A stretch of DNA of 64,000 nt from Streptomyces monashensis. Its GTDB lineage: Bacteria; Actinomycetota; Actinomycetes; Streptomycetales; Streptomycetaceae. The stretch lies in the NCBI RefSeq assembly GCF_001866665.1, contig NZ_MLYO01000016.1, positions 1-64,000 on the forward strand, read 5' to 3'. Made by a program: the position numbers and the translations under genes. Below the pieces are notes generated by a model, which searched no databases, was not told where the DNA came from, and worked only from the letters and a program-made list of their open reading frames with translations. This document shows positions 28,520 to 36,729 of this stretch, in pieces (positions within the stretch are counted from its first letter, which is position 1; every line of letters starts with the position of its first letter).

Positions 28520-30787
28520 ATGAAGGTCGCCGTCATCGGGGGCGGTCCCGGGGGTCTGTACGCCGCCGCCCTGCTCAAACGCCTCGACCCGGCCCGCGAG
28601 ATCACCCTGTGGGAACGCAACGCCCCCGACGACACCTTCGGCTTCGGCGTCGTGCTCTCCGACGAGACTCTCGGCGGCATCGAACACGCCGACCCCGTGG
28701 TCCACGAAGCCCTGCGGCGGGACTTCGTCCGCTGGGACGACATCGACATCGTGCACCGGGGTACGGCCCACCGCTCCGGCGGCCACGGCTTCGCCGCCCT
28801 GGGCAGACGGCGCCTCCTGGAGATCCTGCACACGCGCTGCCAGGCCCTCGGTGTGGACATCCGCTTCCGCACCGAGGCACCGCCCCCCGACGCGCTGTCG
28901 GCCGCGTACGACCTCGTCATCGCCGCCGACGGGGTGCACAGCACCACCCGCGAGGCCTACGCCCGGGCGTTCGGCCCCCGGGTGAGCGCGCACCGCTGCC
29001 GCTACATCTGGCTCGCCGCCGACTTCCCCTTCGACGCCTTCCGCTTCGAGATCGCCGAGACCGAGCACGGCCCGATGCAGCTCCACGGCTACCCCTACGC
29101 GGCCGACGCCTCCACCGTCATCGTGGAGATGCGCGAGGAGGTGTGGCGGGCGGCGGGATTCGAGGAGCTGGAGCCGGCGGAATCCATCGAGCGGTGCGCC
29201 AAGATCTTCGCGGAAGCGCTCCGCGGCCGCCCCCTGCGCTCCAACAAGTCGACCTGGACGACCTTCCGGACGGTGGTCAACGACCGGTGGTCCCACGGCA
29301 ACGTGGTCCTTCTCGGTGACGCCGCCCACACCGCCCACTTCTCCATCGGCTCCGGCACCAAGCTCGCCGTCGAGGACGCGCTCGCCCTCGCCGCCTGCCT
29401 GGAGGAACAGCCGGACGTGCCACGGGCGTTGGCCGCCTACGAGGACGAGCGCCGGCCCGTCGTCGCCTCCACCCAGCGGGCCGCCCGGGCGAGCCTGGAG
29501 TGGTTCGAGGACCTGACCCGCTACCGCGCCCAGCCGCCGCGCCAGTTCGCCTTCAACCTGCTCACCCGCAGCCGCCGGGTCACCCACGACAACCTCCGGC
29601 TGCGCGACGCGCACTTCACCGGGGCCGTCGAGCGCGAGTTCGGCTGCCCGCCCGGCACGCCCCCGATGTTCACCCCGTTCCGGCTGCGCGGACTGACCCT
29701 GCGCAACCGGGTCGTGGTGTCGCCGATGGACATGTACTCCGCCGTCGACGGCGTCCCCGGCGACTTCCACCTCGTCCACCTCGGCGCCCGCGCCCTCGGC
29801 GGGGCCGGGCTGGTGATGACCGAGATGGTGTGCGTGAGCGAGGAGGGCCGGATCACGCCGGGCTGCGCCGGGCTCTACACCGGCCGGCAGGCCGGGGCGT
29901 GGCGGCGCGTCACCGACTTCGTGCACCAGCAGGCGCCGGGTACGGCGATCGGGGTGCAGCTCGGGCACGCGGGCCGCAAGGGCTCCACCCGGCTGATGTG
30001 GGAGGGCATGGACGAGCCGCTGCCGACGGGCAACTGGCCGCTCCTCGCCGCCTCCCCGCTGCCGTACAAGCCGGGCAGCCAGGCCCCGCGGCAGCTGTCC
30101 CGGGCCCAACTGACCGATGTGCGCGAGCAGTTCACGGCGGCCGCCTGGCGGGCCGCGCGGGCCGGCTTCGACCTGCTCGAACTGCACTGCGCCCACGGCT
30201 ACCTGCTCTCCGGCTTCCTGTCCCCGCTCACCAACCACCGCACCGACGCCTACGGCGGCTCGCTGGAGAAACGGCTGCGGTTCCCGCTGGAGGTCTTCGA
30301 CGCCGTCCGCGCGGTGTGGCCGGCCGAGCGGCCCATGACCGTCCGCATCTCCGCCACCGACTGGGCCGAGGGCGGGACGAGCGGCGAGGACGCCGTCGCG
30401 ATCGCCCGGGCCTTCACCGCGCACGGCGCCGACGCCATCGACGTCTCCACCGGGCAGGTGGTGGCCGAGGAACGGCCGGAGTTCGGGCGGTCGTACCAGA
30501 CGCCGTTCGCCGACCGGATCCGCCACGAGGCGGGGATCCCGGTGATCGCGGTCGGCGCGATCTCCTCCTGGGACGACGTGAACTCCCTGATCCTCGCCGG
30601 ACGCACCGACCTGTGCGCCCTCGCCCGACCGCATCTGTACGACCCACACTGGACCCTGCACGCGGCGGCCGAGCAGGGCTACGACGGCCCCGGCGTCAGC
30701 TGGCCCGCCCCCTACCGCGCGGGCAGCCGCCGCCCGCAGACCGGCCGCACGGACGCCCCGAAGCCCCGGCTGACCCTGGGCCGCTGA
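28520..30787 (+). CDS. Fused FAD monooxygenase / OYE-type reductase (2-aminobenzoyl-CoA monooxygenase-reductase or salicylyl-CoA hydroxylase type)
   Basis: A 755-residue bifunctional flavoprotein. Residues 1-375 form an FAD aromatic hydroxylase with VAVIGGGPGGLYAA and GDAAHTAHFSIGSGTKLAVEDA. Residues ~385-735 form an old-yellow-enzyme-like FMN TIM barrel with MFTPFRLRGLTLRNRVVVSPM, GVQLGHAGRKGS and HCAHGYLLSGFLSP. This exact fusion is known from 2-aminobenzoyl-CoA monooxygenase/reductase of Azoarcus and is also annotated as salicylyl-CoA 5-hydroxylase in Streptomyces. The neighbouring 2-aminobenzoate-CoA-ligase-like gene and RidA gene favour the anthraniloyl-CoA reaction (hydroxylation plus ring reduction), but this is inference. 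Confidence 0.88.
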   Translation: MKVAVIGGGPGGLYAAALLKRLDPAREITLWERNAPDDTFGFGVVLSDETLGGIEHADPVVHEALRRDFVRWDDIDIVHRGTAHRSGGHGFAALGRRRLLEILHTRCQALGVDIRFRTEAPPPDALSAAYDLVIAADGVHSTTREAYARAFGPRVSAHRCRYIWLAADFPFDAFRFEIAETEHGPMQLHGYPYAADASTVIVEMREEVWRAAGFEELEPAESIERCAKIFAEALRGRPLRSNKSTWTTFRTVVNDRWSHGNVVLLGDAAHTAHFSIGSGTKLAVEDALALAACLEEQPDVPRALAAYEDERRPVVASTQRAARASLEWFEDLTRYRAQPPRQFAFNLLTRSRRVTHDNLRLRDAHFTGAVEREFGCPPGTPPMFTPFRLRGLTLRNRVVVSPMDMYSAVDGVPGDFHLVHLGARALGGAGLVMTEMVCVSEEGRITPGCAGLYTGRQAGAWRRVTDFVHQQAPGTAIGVQLGHAGRKGSTRLMWEGMDEPLPTGNWPLLAASPLPYKPGSQAPRQLSRAQLTDVREQFTAAAWRAARAGFDLLELHCAHGYLLSGFLSPLTNHRTDAYGGSLEKRLRFPLEVFDAVRAVWPAERPMTVRISATDWAEGGTSGEDAVAIARAFTAHGADAIDVSTGQVVAEERPEFGRSYQTPFADRIRHEAGIPVIAVGAISSWDDVNSLILAGRTDLCALARPHLYDPHWTLHAAAEQGYDGPGVSWPAPYRAGSRRPQTGRTDAPKPRLTLGR

Positions 30788-30812
30788 GTCGTCGGTGCCG
30801 TCTGCTCTGCTC

Positions 30813-30879
30813 GGAAGGGGGAAGAGAGAAGAGAGAGCAGAGAGAGACGAGAGGCGACGGGCGAGGGGACGGAGCGGTC
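30813..30879 (+). other. Polypurine tract before a hypothetical gene
   Basis: From 30813 to 30837 every base on the + strand is a purine (25 nt), and the tract continues with only isolated C residues to about 30876. It could form triplex DNA, or simply act as a purine-rich untranslated leader ending in the GGAG ribosome-binding site of the next gene. Confidence 0.7.
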
Positions 30880-31389
30880 ATGGGTGTGCTGTGCGACTAC
30901 TTCGCGGCGGCCGACCGGCCGACGGCGGTCGACTGGGCGATCGGCCCCGGCGGGGACTGGCAGGCGGAGGGCCGGTCCCTCGACGAGGCGGGCGCGGACT
31001 GGATCGACATGAAGAACATCGATCCCCATGTCGCGCTCGGACAGCTCGTCGCGTTCGCGGAGGGAAGACCGTACGACGTCCGTGCCGCCGGGCCGCGGCT
31101 CCTGTGGCCGGACGCGCGTGTGTGGCCCCCCGAGCGGCCGGCCGCACCCGGCGCCGAGTCGCCGTGGGAGTCGGGACTGCAGCTGACCGAGCTGCCCGAC
31201 TCCTGGCGGGACCGGCTCGCCGCCGTGGAGGAGGAGCACGTGCCGATGCTGGCCCTGCAGTGGTACGACGTGGAGGAGGTCGACTTCACCGACTTCCCGG
31301 ACTGCGAGGACCGCGTCCGCGCCTTCGCGGGCCTCGCCCGCCGGGCCCGGGACACGGGCGCGCACCTGTACTGCCGCTGCTGCCTGTGA
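30880..31389 (+). CDS. Hypothetical protein
   Basis: A 169-residue acidic cytosolic protein beginning MGVLCDYFAAADRPTAVDWA, with GGAG upstream of the ATG at 30880. It ends HLYCRCCL. No signal peptide, membrane segment or recognised domain. It lies 92 bp after the fused monooxygenase gene on the same strand and 4 bp from the convergent paaX-like stop, so it could be read through from the aromatic-CoA operon. The function may be unrelated; I cannot assign one. Confidence 0.7.
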   Translation: MGVLCDYFAAADRPTAVDWAIGPGGDWQAEGRSLDEAGADWIDMKNIDPHVALGQLVAFAEGRPYDVRAAGPRLLWPDARVWPPERPAAPGAESPWESGLQLTELPDSWRDRLAAVEEEHVPMLALQWYDVEEVDFTDFPDCEDRVRAFAGLARRARDTGAHLYCRCCL

Positions 31390-31393
31390 CCCC

Positions 31394-32206
31394 TCACACC
31401 CCGGCGAACTCCGCGCCCGCGTCCCGCAGTCGTGCGTGCAGTGCGCGGAAGACCTCCGCCGAGCGCAGGCCCGGCCACCCCGCGGGCAGCAGGTGGGCGG
31501 GCAGGCCGGGGTCGGTGTAGGGCAGGTGGCGCCAGGAGTCGAGGGCGAGGAGGTAGTCGCGGTAGGCCTCCTCGGGCGGGGTGCCCGGGCGGTGTTCCCA
31601 GGCGCGCAGCACCGGCGCGTGGGTGTCCAGGAAGTGCTCGTGCTCCTTGGCGATCGCGGCCAGGTCCCACCAGCGGGCGACCGCCTCCTGCGTCGCGGCG
31701 AAGCCCAGGTGCTCGCCGCGGAAGAAGTCGACGTACGGCTCCAGGTGGAGGCGGCGCAGGGTGTGTTCCGCCTCCTCGTGCAGCCGCGCCGGGGCGATCC
31801 ACACCCCGGGGGCGGCCGTGCCGAAGCCGAGGCCGGCCAGCCGGGAGCGCAGCACGTGCCGCTTCTGCCGCTCCGACTCGGGGACGGAGAAGACCGCCAG
31901 CACCCAGCCCTCGTCTCCGGGCGGCGCCGCCGCGTAGATACGGCGGTCGCCGTCGTCCAGCAACTGGCGTGCCTCGGGGGAGAGTTCGTAGCCCGCGGCG
32001 CCGGTGGCCGCGCGGGCCGGCACCAGCAGGCCGCGCCGTTTGAGCCGGGACACCGAGGACCGCACGGAGGGCGCGTCCACGCCGACCGCGGCCAGGAGCC
32101 GGATCAGCTCCGCGACGGGCACGGGGCCGGGCATGAAGCGGCCGTACGCGCCGTAGAGCGTGACGATGAGGGACCGGGGGGCGTGCTGCTCGGACACGTT
32201 GATCAT
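31394..32206 (-). CDS. PaaX-family transcriptional regulator
   Basis: A 270-residue PaaX-type repressor. An N-terminal winged helix (LIVTLYGAYGR, VPVAELIRLLAAVGVDAPSVRSSVSRLKRRGLL) is followed by the central PaaX domain (GWVLAVFSVPESERQKRHVLRSRLAGLGFGTAAPGVWIAP) and the C-terminal effector region. PaaX proteins respond to aryl-CoA esters such as phenylacetyl-CoA. The gene starts 15 bp after the aryl-CoA ligase stop on the same strand, so the ligand is plausibly the ligase product or a downstream CoA ester. Likely targets are the twin operators at 27607 and 33884. Confidence 0.9.
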   Translation of the reverse strand: MINVSEQHAPRSLIVTLYGAYGRFMPGPVPVAELIRLLAAVGVDAPSVRSSVSRLKRRGLLVPARAATGAAGYELSPEARQLLDDGDRRIYAAAPPGDEGWVLAVFSVPESERQKRHVLRSRLAGLGFGTAAPGVWIAPARLHEEAEHTLRRLHLEPYVDFFRGEHLGFAATQEAVARWWDLAAIAKEHEHFLDTHAPVLRAWEHRPGTPPEEAYRDYLLALDSWRHLPYTDPGLPAHLLPAGWPGLRSAEVFRALHARLRDAGAEFAGV

Positions 32207-32221
32207 TTTAGGTCGTCGGCA

Positions 32222-33814
32222 TCACTGCTGGTCACCATCGGTGCGCAGGCGGAACCGCTGCAACTTGCCGGTGGCGGTGCGCGGCAGCGCGTCCAGGAAG
32301 ACGAACGCGCGCGGGCATTTGTAGGGCGCCAGCTCCGCCAGCAGGAAGCGGCGCAGGGCCTCGGGATCGCGCGGTGCCCCGGCGCGCAGCACCGTGTACG
32401 CCACGGCGACCTGTCCGCGCGCCTCGTCCGGGCGCCCGACGACGGCCGTCTCCACCACGTCCGGATGCCGCAGCAGCGCGTCCTCCACCTCCGGGCCGGC
32501 GATGTTGTACCCGGCCGAGATGATCATGTCGTCGGCGCGGGCCACATAGCGGAAGTAGCCGTCGGGGTCACGGACATAGGTGTCGCCGGTGATGTTCCAG
32601 CCGTCGCGGACGTATCCGCGCTGGCGGGAGTCGGCCAGGTAGCGGCAGCCGACCGGGCCGCGCACGGCCAGCAGTCCGGGTTCGCCGTCGGGCACCGGGC
32701 GGCCGTCCGCGTCCTGCACCCGGGCCTGCCAGCCCGGCACCGGCACGCCCGTCGTCCCGGGTCTGATGTGCTCGTCGGCGGCGGAGACGAAGATGTGCAG
32801 CAGCTCGGTCGCGCCGATGCCGTTGATGACCCGCACGCCGGTGCGCTCGTGCCAGGCCCGCCAGGTGGCCGCGGGCAGGTTCTCGCCGGCCGACACGCAG
32901 CGTCGCAGCGAGGAGACGTCGTGCCCGTCCAGCTCGTCCAGCATGGCGCGGTAGGCGGTCGGGGCGGTGAACAGCACCGAGACCCGGTGCCCGGCGATCG
33001 CCGGGAGCAGATGCCTGGGGCCGGCCTGCTCCAGCAGCAGGCTGCTGGCACCGGCCCGCATCGGGAAGATCACCAGCCCGCCGAGGCCGAAGGTGAAGCC
33101 GAGCGGGGGAGAGCCGGCGAAGACGTCGTCCGCCCGGGGGCGCAGCACGTGCCGGGAGAAGGTGTCCGCGATCGCCAGCACGTCCCGGTGGAAGTGCATG
33201 CACCCTTTCGGGCGACCCGTGGTGCCGGAGGTGAACGCGATCAGGGCGATGTCGTCGGCGGCGGTGTCGACCGCCGGGAAGGGGGCGTCGGGCGCCGGGC
33301 GGCGCAGCAGGTCGTCCGGGCCGTCCCCGCCGTAGGTGAGGATCCGCAGCTCCGGTGTCCCGGCCTTCACCAGGTCGTCCACCGCGCGTATGTCGCAGAG
33401 CGCGTGCCGCACCCGGGCGATCTCGCACATCGTCGCCAGCTCGTGCGGGCGCTGCTGGGCCAGCACGGTGACCGCTATCGCGCCCGCCTTCAGCACGGCG
33501 AGCCAGCAGGCGGCGAGCCAGGGTGTGGTAGGGCCGCGCAGCAGCACCCGGTTGCCCGGGACCACCCCGAGGTCGCCGGTGAGCAGGTGCGCGATCCGGT
33601 CGACGCGGGCGCGCAGTTCGCCGTACGTCCAGCTGGGGCCGGCCGGGGTGTGGAAGACCGGGCGGTCCGCGTCGGCGTGGTCCAGCAGCTGCGCCGCGCA
33701 GTTCAGCCGGTCGGGGTAGCGCAGCTCCGGCAGGTCGAACCGCAGCTCGGGCCACTCGTGCGGCGGGGGCAGATGGTCGCGCGCGAAGGTGTCGACATGG
33801 GCCGTGACGTGCAT
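32222..33814 (-). CDS. 2-Aminobenzoate (anthranilate)-CoA ligase-like enzyme
   Basis: A 530-residue ANL-superfamily acyl-CoA synthetase. The P-loop FTSGTTGRPKGCMHFHRD, NGIGATELLHIF, the hinge YFRYVARADDMIISAGYNIAGPEVE and the catalytic lysine region RTATGKLQRF are intact. The N terminus (AHVDTFARDHLPPPHEWPEL, LRYPDRLNCAAQLLD) and HIFVSAADE are typical of the benzoate/2-aminobenzoate-CoA ligase branch. It would activate anthranilate with ATP and CoA for the fused monooxygenase. Benzoate or salicylate are alternatives. It heads a ligase-paaX operon divergent from the acyl-CoA dehydrogenase gene. Confidence 0.85.
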   Translation of the reverse strand: MHVTAHVDTFARDHLPPPHEWPELRFDLPELRYPDRLNCAAQLLDHADADRPVFHTPAGPSWTYGELRARVDRIAHLLTGDLGVVPGNRVLLRGPTTPWLAACWLAVLKAGAIAVTVLAQQRPHELATMCEIARVRHALCDIRAVDDLVKAGTPELRILTYGGDGPDDLLRRPAPDAPFPAVDTAADDIALIAFTSGTTGRPKGCMHFHRDVLAIADTFSRHVLRPRADDVFAGSPPLGFTFGLGGLVIFPMRAGASSLLLEQAGPRHLLPAIAGHRVSVLFTAPTAYRAMLDELDGHDVSSLRRCVSAGENLPAATWRAWHERTGVRVINGIGATELLHIFVSAADEHIRPGTTGVPVPGWQARVQDADGRPVPDGEPGLLAVRGPVGCRYLADSRQRGYVRDGWNITGDTYVRDPDGYFRYVARADDMIISAGYNIAGPEVEDALLRHPDVVETAVVGRPDEARGQVAVAYTVLRAGAPRDPEALRRFLLAELAPYKCPRAFVFLDALPRTATGKLQRFRLRTDGDQQ

Positions 33815-33883
33815 GGTGGTTCGCCCCCTTGCCGTGACGGACGGACGCTGCGGTGGGCTCGCGGATCGAGCGTATCGTCTTGG

Positions 33884-33910
33884 TGACGGCAGTCAACCTC
33901 ACGCGATAAC
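33884..33910 (+). promoter_or_regulatory. Operator-promoter B of the aromatic-CoA locus
   Basis: TGACGGCAGTCA (33884-33895), 8 bp, then CGATAAC (GATAAC at 33905-33910). GGTGAC as -35 gives a 17-bp spacer. Matches the element at 27607-27633 in 11 of 12 palindrome positions, in spacing, and in the GATAAC box followed by TCG. Located between the divergent ligase and acyl-CoA dehydrogenase genes, so it could control both directions. Confidence 0.7.
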
Positions 33911-33977
33911 GTCGGGGGAAGACGGCAACGAGGAGGGGCGGGGCGCCCGGTGGCCCGCCCCGGAGGGAGGACCGGCA

Positions 33978-35114
33978 GTGCCCGCATTCTCACTCGAACC
34001 GGAGCAGACCGCCTGGTGCGCCGAACTGCGCGCGCTGGCCGCGGCACGACTGCGCCCGCTCGCCGACCAGGGGCAGCCGGGCCACGTCAACCGGCCGCTC
34101 CTCACCGACCTCGGGCGACTGGGCCTGCTGGAGCGGCTGTTCACCTCCGGCGCGCTCGACCTGTGCCTGATGCGGGAGTCCCTCGCGCAGGCCTGCACCG
34201 AGGCCGAGACCGCCCTCGCCCTCCAGGGCCTGGGCGCCCATCCGGTGCACGCCCACGGCAGTCCGGCCCAGCGCAAGCACTGGCTGCCGAAGGTCGCCGA
34301 CGGCAGCGCGGTCGCGGCCTTCGCGCTGAGCGAGCCGGGCGCCGGTTCGGACGCGGCCGCGCTGGCCCTCGCCGCCGAGCCCGACGGCACCGGCGGCTGG
34401 CGGCTGACCGGCGAGAAGTGCTGGATCTCCAACGCCCCCGAGGCCGACTTCTACACCGTCTTCGCCCGCACCACACCCGGCGCCGGAGCCCGCGGCGTGA
34501 CCGCCTTCCTCGTCCCCGCCGACCGCCCCGGACTCACCGGCACCGCCCTGGAGATGCTCTCCCCGCACCCCATCGGCGCCCTCGCCTTCGACGCCGTACC
34601 GGTCCGTGCCGACGACGTGCTCGGCGAGAGGGACCGCGGCTTCGCCGTCGCCATGGGCACCCTGAACCTCTTCCGGCCCAGCGTCGGCGCGTTCGCGGTC
34701 GGCATGGCCCAGGCCGCGCTGGACGCCACCGTCGACCACACGCGGCGGCGGGAGGCGTTCCGGGGCACGCTCAAGGACCTCCAGGCCGTCGCCCACCAGG
34801 TCGCCGAGATGGCGCTGCGCACCGAGGCGGCCCGGCTGATGGTGTACGCGGCGGCGACCGCGTACGACCAGGGCGCCCCCGGCGTCCCCGGCCGGGCCGC
34901 GATGGCCAAGCTGCTCGCCACCGAGACCGCGCAGTACGTCGTCGACACCGCCGTCCAGCTGCACGGCGCCCGCGCCCTGCGCCGCGGCCACCTCCTCGAG
35001 CACCTCTACCGCGAGGTGCGCGCACCCCGTGTCTACGAGGGCGCGAGCGAGGTCCAACGGGGCATCATCGCCAAGGAGTTGTACGCCACCGCCCACGATC
35101 AGGAGGCCCGGTGA
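33978..35114 (+). CDS. Acyl-CoA dehydrogenase
   Basis: A 378-residue FAD acyl-CoA dehydrogenase. FALSEPGAGSDAAALA and GEKCWISNAPEADFYTVFART bind FAD and substrate; the catalytic-glutamate region is RVYEGASEVQRG, intact. GGAGG lies 8 bp before the GTG start; the frame is open upstream but unlike the family. It overlaps the RidA gene by 4 bp (GTGA). Expected role: alpha,beta-dehydrogenation of a ring-opened or alicyclic CoA ester in the pathway defined by the neighbouring ligase and monooxygenase. Confidence 0.93.
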   Translation: MPAFSLEPEQTAWCAELRALAAARLRPLADQGQPGHVNRPLLTDLGRLGLLERLFTSGALDLCLMRESLAQACTEAETALALQGLGAHPVHAHGSPAQRKHWLPKVADGSAVAAFALSEPGAGSDAAALALAAEPDGTGGWRLTGEKCWISNAPEADFYTVFARTTPGAGARGVTAFLVPADRPGLTGTALEMLSPHPIGALAFDAVPVRADDVLGERDRGFAVAMGTLNLFRPSVGAFAVGMAQAALDATVDHTRRREAFRGTLKDLQAVAHQVAEMALRTEAARLMVYAAATAYDQGAPGVPGRAAMAKLLATETAQYVVDTAVQLHGARALRRGHLLEHLYREVRAPRVYEGASEVQRGIIAKELYATAHDQEAR

Positions 35115-35533
35115 GCACCGAGCGCGTCAACCCGACCACCGCCACGCGCATCAACCCCCCCACCCTCTCCCGGCCGTCCGGCTTCTCGCACGCCGTCGTC
35201 GCCGCCGGCTCCCGCGTGGTGTTCCTCGCCGGCCAGACCGCCCTCGACGCCGACGGCAAGGTCACCGGCGCGACGCTCCCCGAGCAGTTCGAGAAGGCGC
35301 TCGGCAACCTCCTCACCGCCCTGCGCGCCGCCGGCGGCACCCCCGCCGACCTTGCCCGGGTCACGGTCTACGCCACGGACGTCGCCGCGTACCGTGCCGA
35401 CGCGGGCCGGCTCGGCCGGATCTGGCAGGACCTCGCGGGCCGGGACTACCCGGCCATGGCCGTCGTGGAGGTCGTACGGCTGTGGGACGAGCAGGCGATG
35501 GTCGAGCTGGACGGGTTCGCCGTACTGCCCTGA
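35111..35533 (+). CDS. RidA/YjgF-family enamine-imine deaminase
   Basis: A 140-residue RidA-fold protein, forming trimers that hydrolyse reactive enamines and imines to ketones plus ammonia. The family C-terminal block YPAMAVVEVVRLWDEQAMVELDGFAVL is clear. Translation is coupled to the acyl-CoA dehydrogenase gene by a 4-bp overlap. In an anthranilate pathway, removal of the ring amino group from an enamine-type CoA intermediate would be a natural task; this is my inference from context. The canonical catalytic Arg position of strict RidA was not verified. Confidence 0.9.
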   Translation: MSTERVNPTTATRINPPTLSRPSGFSHAVVAAGSRVVFLAGQTALDADGKVTGATLPEQFEKALGNLLTALRAAGGTPADLARVTVYATDVAAYRADAGRLGRIWQDLAGRDYPAMAVVEVVRLWDEQAMVELDGFAVLP

Positions 35534-35553
35534 CCGGTGTCCGTCCAGCCCGT

Positions 35554-35745
35554 TCAGACCGCCTCCGGGAGCCGCTCCGCCGGGAGGCGGCACGGCGGGA
35601 CGACGCTGCCGTCCGCGTGCAGCTCGCCGCTGTCGTCGAAGACGATCGAGCCGTCGCACAGCAGGGTCCAGCCCTGTTCGGGGTGGGCGGCGACCGGGTG
35701 CCGCGGAGCCGTGGACGCGGGGCACGAGGACCGGCAGGAGCACAT
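35554..35745 (-). CDS. DUF5999-family small Cys-containing protein
   Basis: A 63-residue protein. ATG 35745 has an excellent GGAGGTG six bases upstream and is preferred over an upstream near-cognate start. The N terminus MCSCRSSCPAS, the HPEQGWTLLCDGSIVFDDSGEL block and a basic, Pro-rich tail match the small actinobacterial DUF5999 family as remembered. Three or four cysteines could bind a metal. Function unknown. Convergent with the RidA gene. Confidence 0.8.
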   Translation of the reverse strand: MCSCRSSCPASTAPRHPVAAHPEQGWTLLCDGSIVFDDSGELHADGSVVPPCRLPAERLPEAV

Positions 35746-36439
<694 letters not shown>

Positions 36440-36453
36440 GCGCAGGCCGTGTG

Positions 36454-36491
36454 CCGGGCGGACCGGGCGCGCAAGGGCCCGGTCCGCCCGG
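36454..36491. terminator. 15-bp perfect hairpin, bidirectional terminator
   Basis: CCGGGCGGACCGGGC (36454-36468) pairs perfectly with GCCCGGTCCGCCCGG (36477-36491) around an 8-nt loop. It separates the convergent DUF6299 and acyl-CoA carboxylase epsilon genes. Confidence 0.85.
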
Positions 36492-36505
36492 CGGCCCCGC
36501 CGGGG

Positions 36506-36718
36506 TCAGGAGCGCTGCCAGCTGTGCGGGGCGTGGTAGGCGTGCGGGCGCCAGGACGTGCCGCCGTCGGCGGCGGGGGCGGTGCCGGGCGCGGTCCGGG
36601 CGCTGCGGCTGAGCAGCAGCACCGCGAGCGCGGCCAGTTCCTCCGCGGTGGCCTGACCCCGTTCCACACGGATCGGGGGGACCGGGGACGCGGGGGGCAG
36701 GGAAGCGGATCCGGACAT
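36506..36718 (-). CDS. Acyl-CoA carboxylase epsilon subunit
   Basis: A 70-residue member of the actinobacterial AccE/PccE family (PF13822). The core IRVERGQATAEELAALAVLLLSR is diagnostic; the rest is Pro/Ala-rich. ATG 36718 with GGAGG upstream, 11 bp after the carboxyltransferase stop. These small subunits stabilise the acyl-CoA carboxylase holo-complex. The paired biotin-carboxylase alpha subunit is not in the window and is probably shared from elsewhere. Confidence 0.88.
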   Translation of the reverse strand: MSGSASLPPASPVPPIRVERGQATAEELAALAVLLLSRSARTAPGTAPAADGGTSWRPHAYHAPHSWQRS

Positions 36719-36729
36719 GAGAACCTCCG

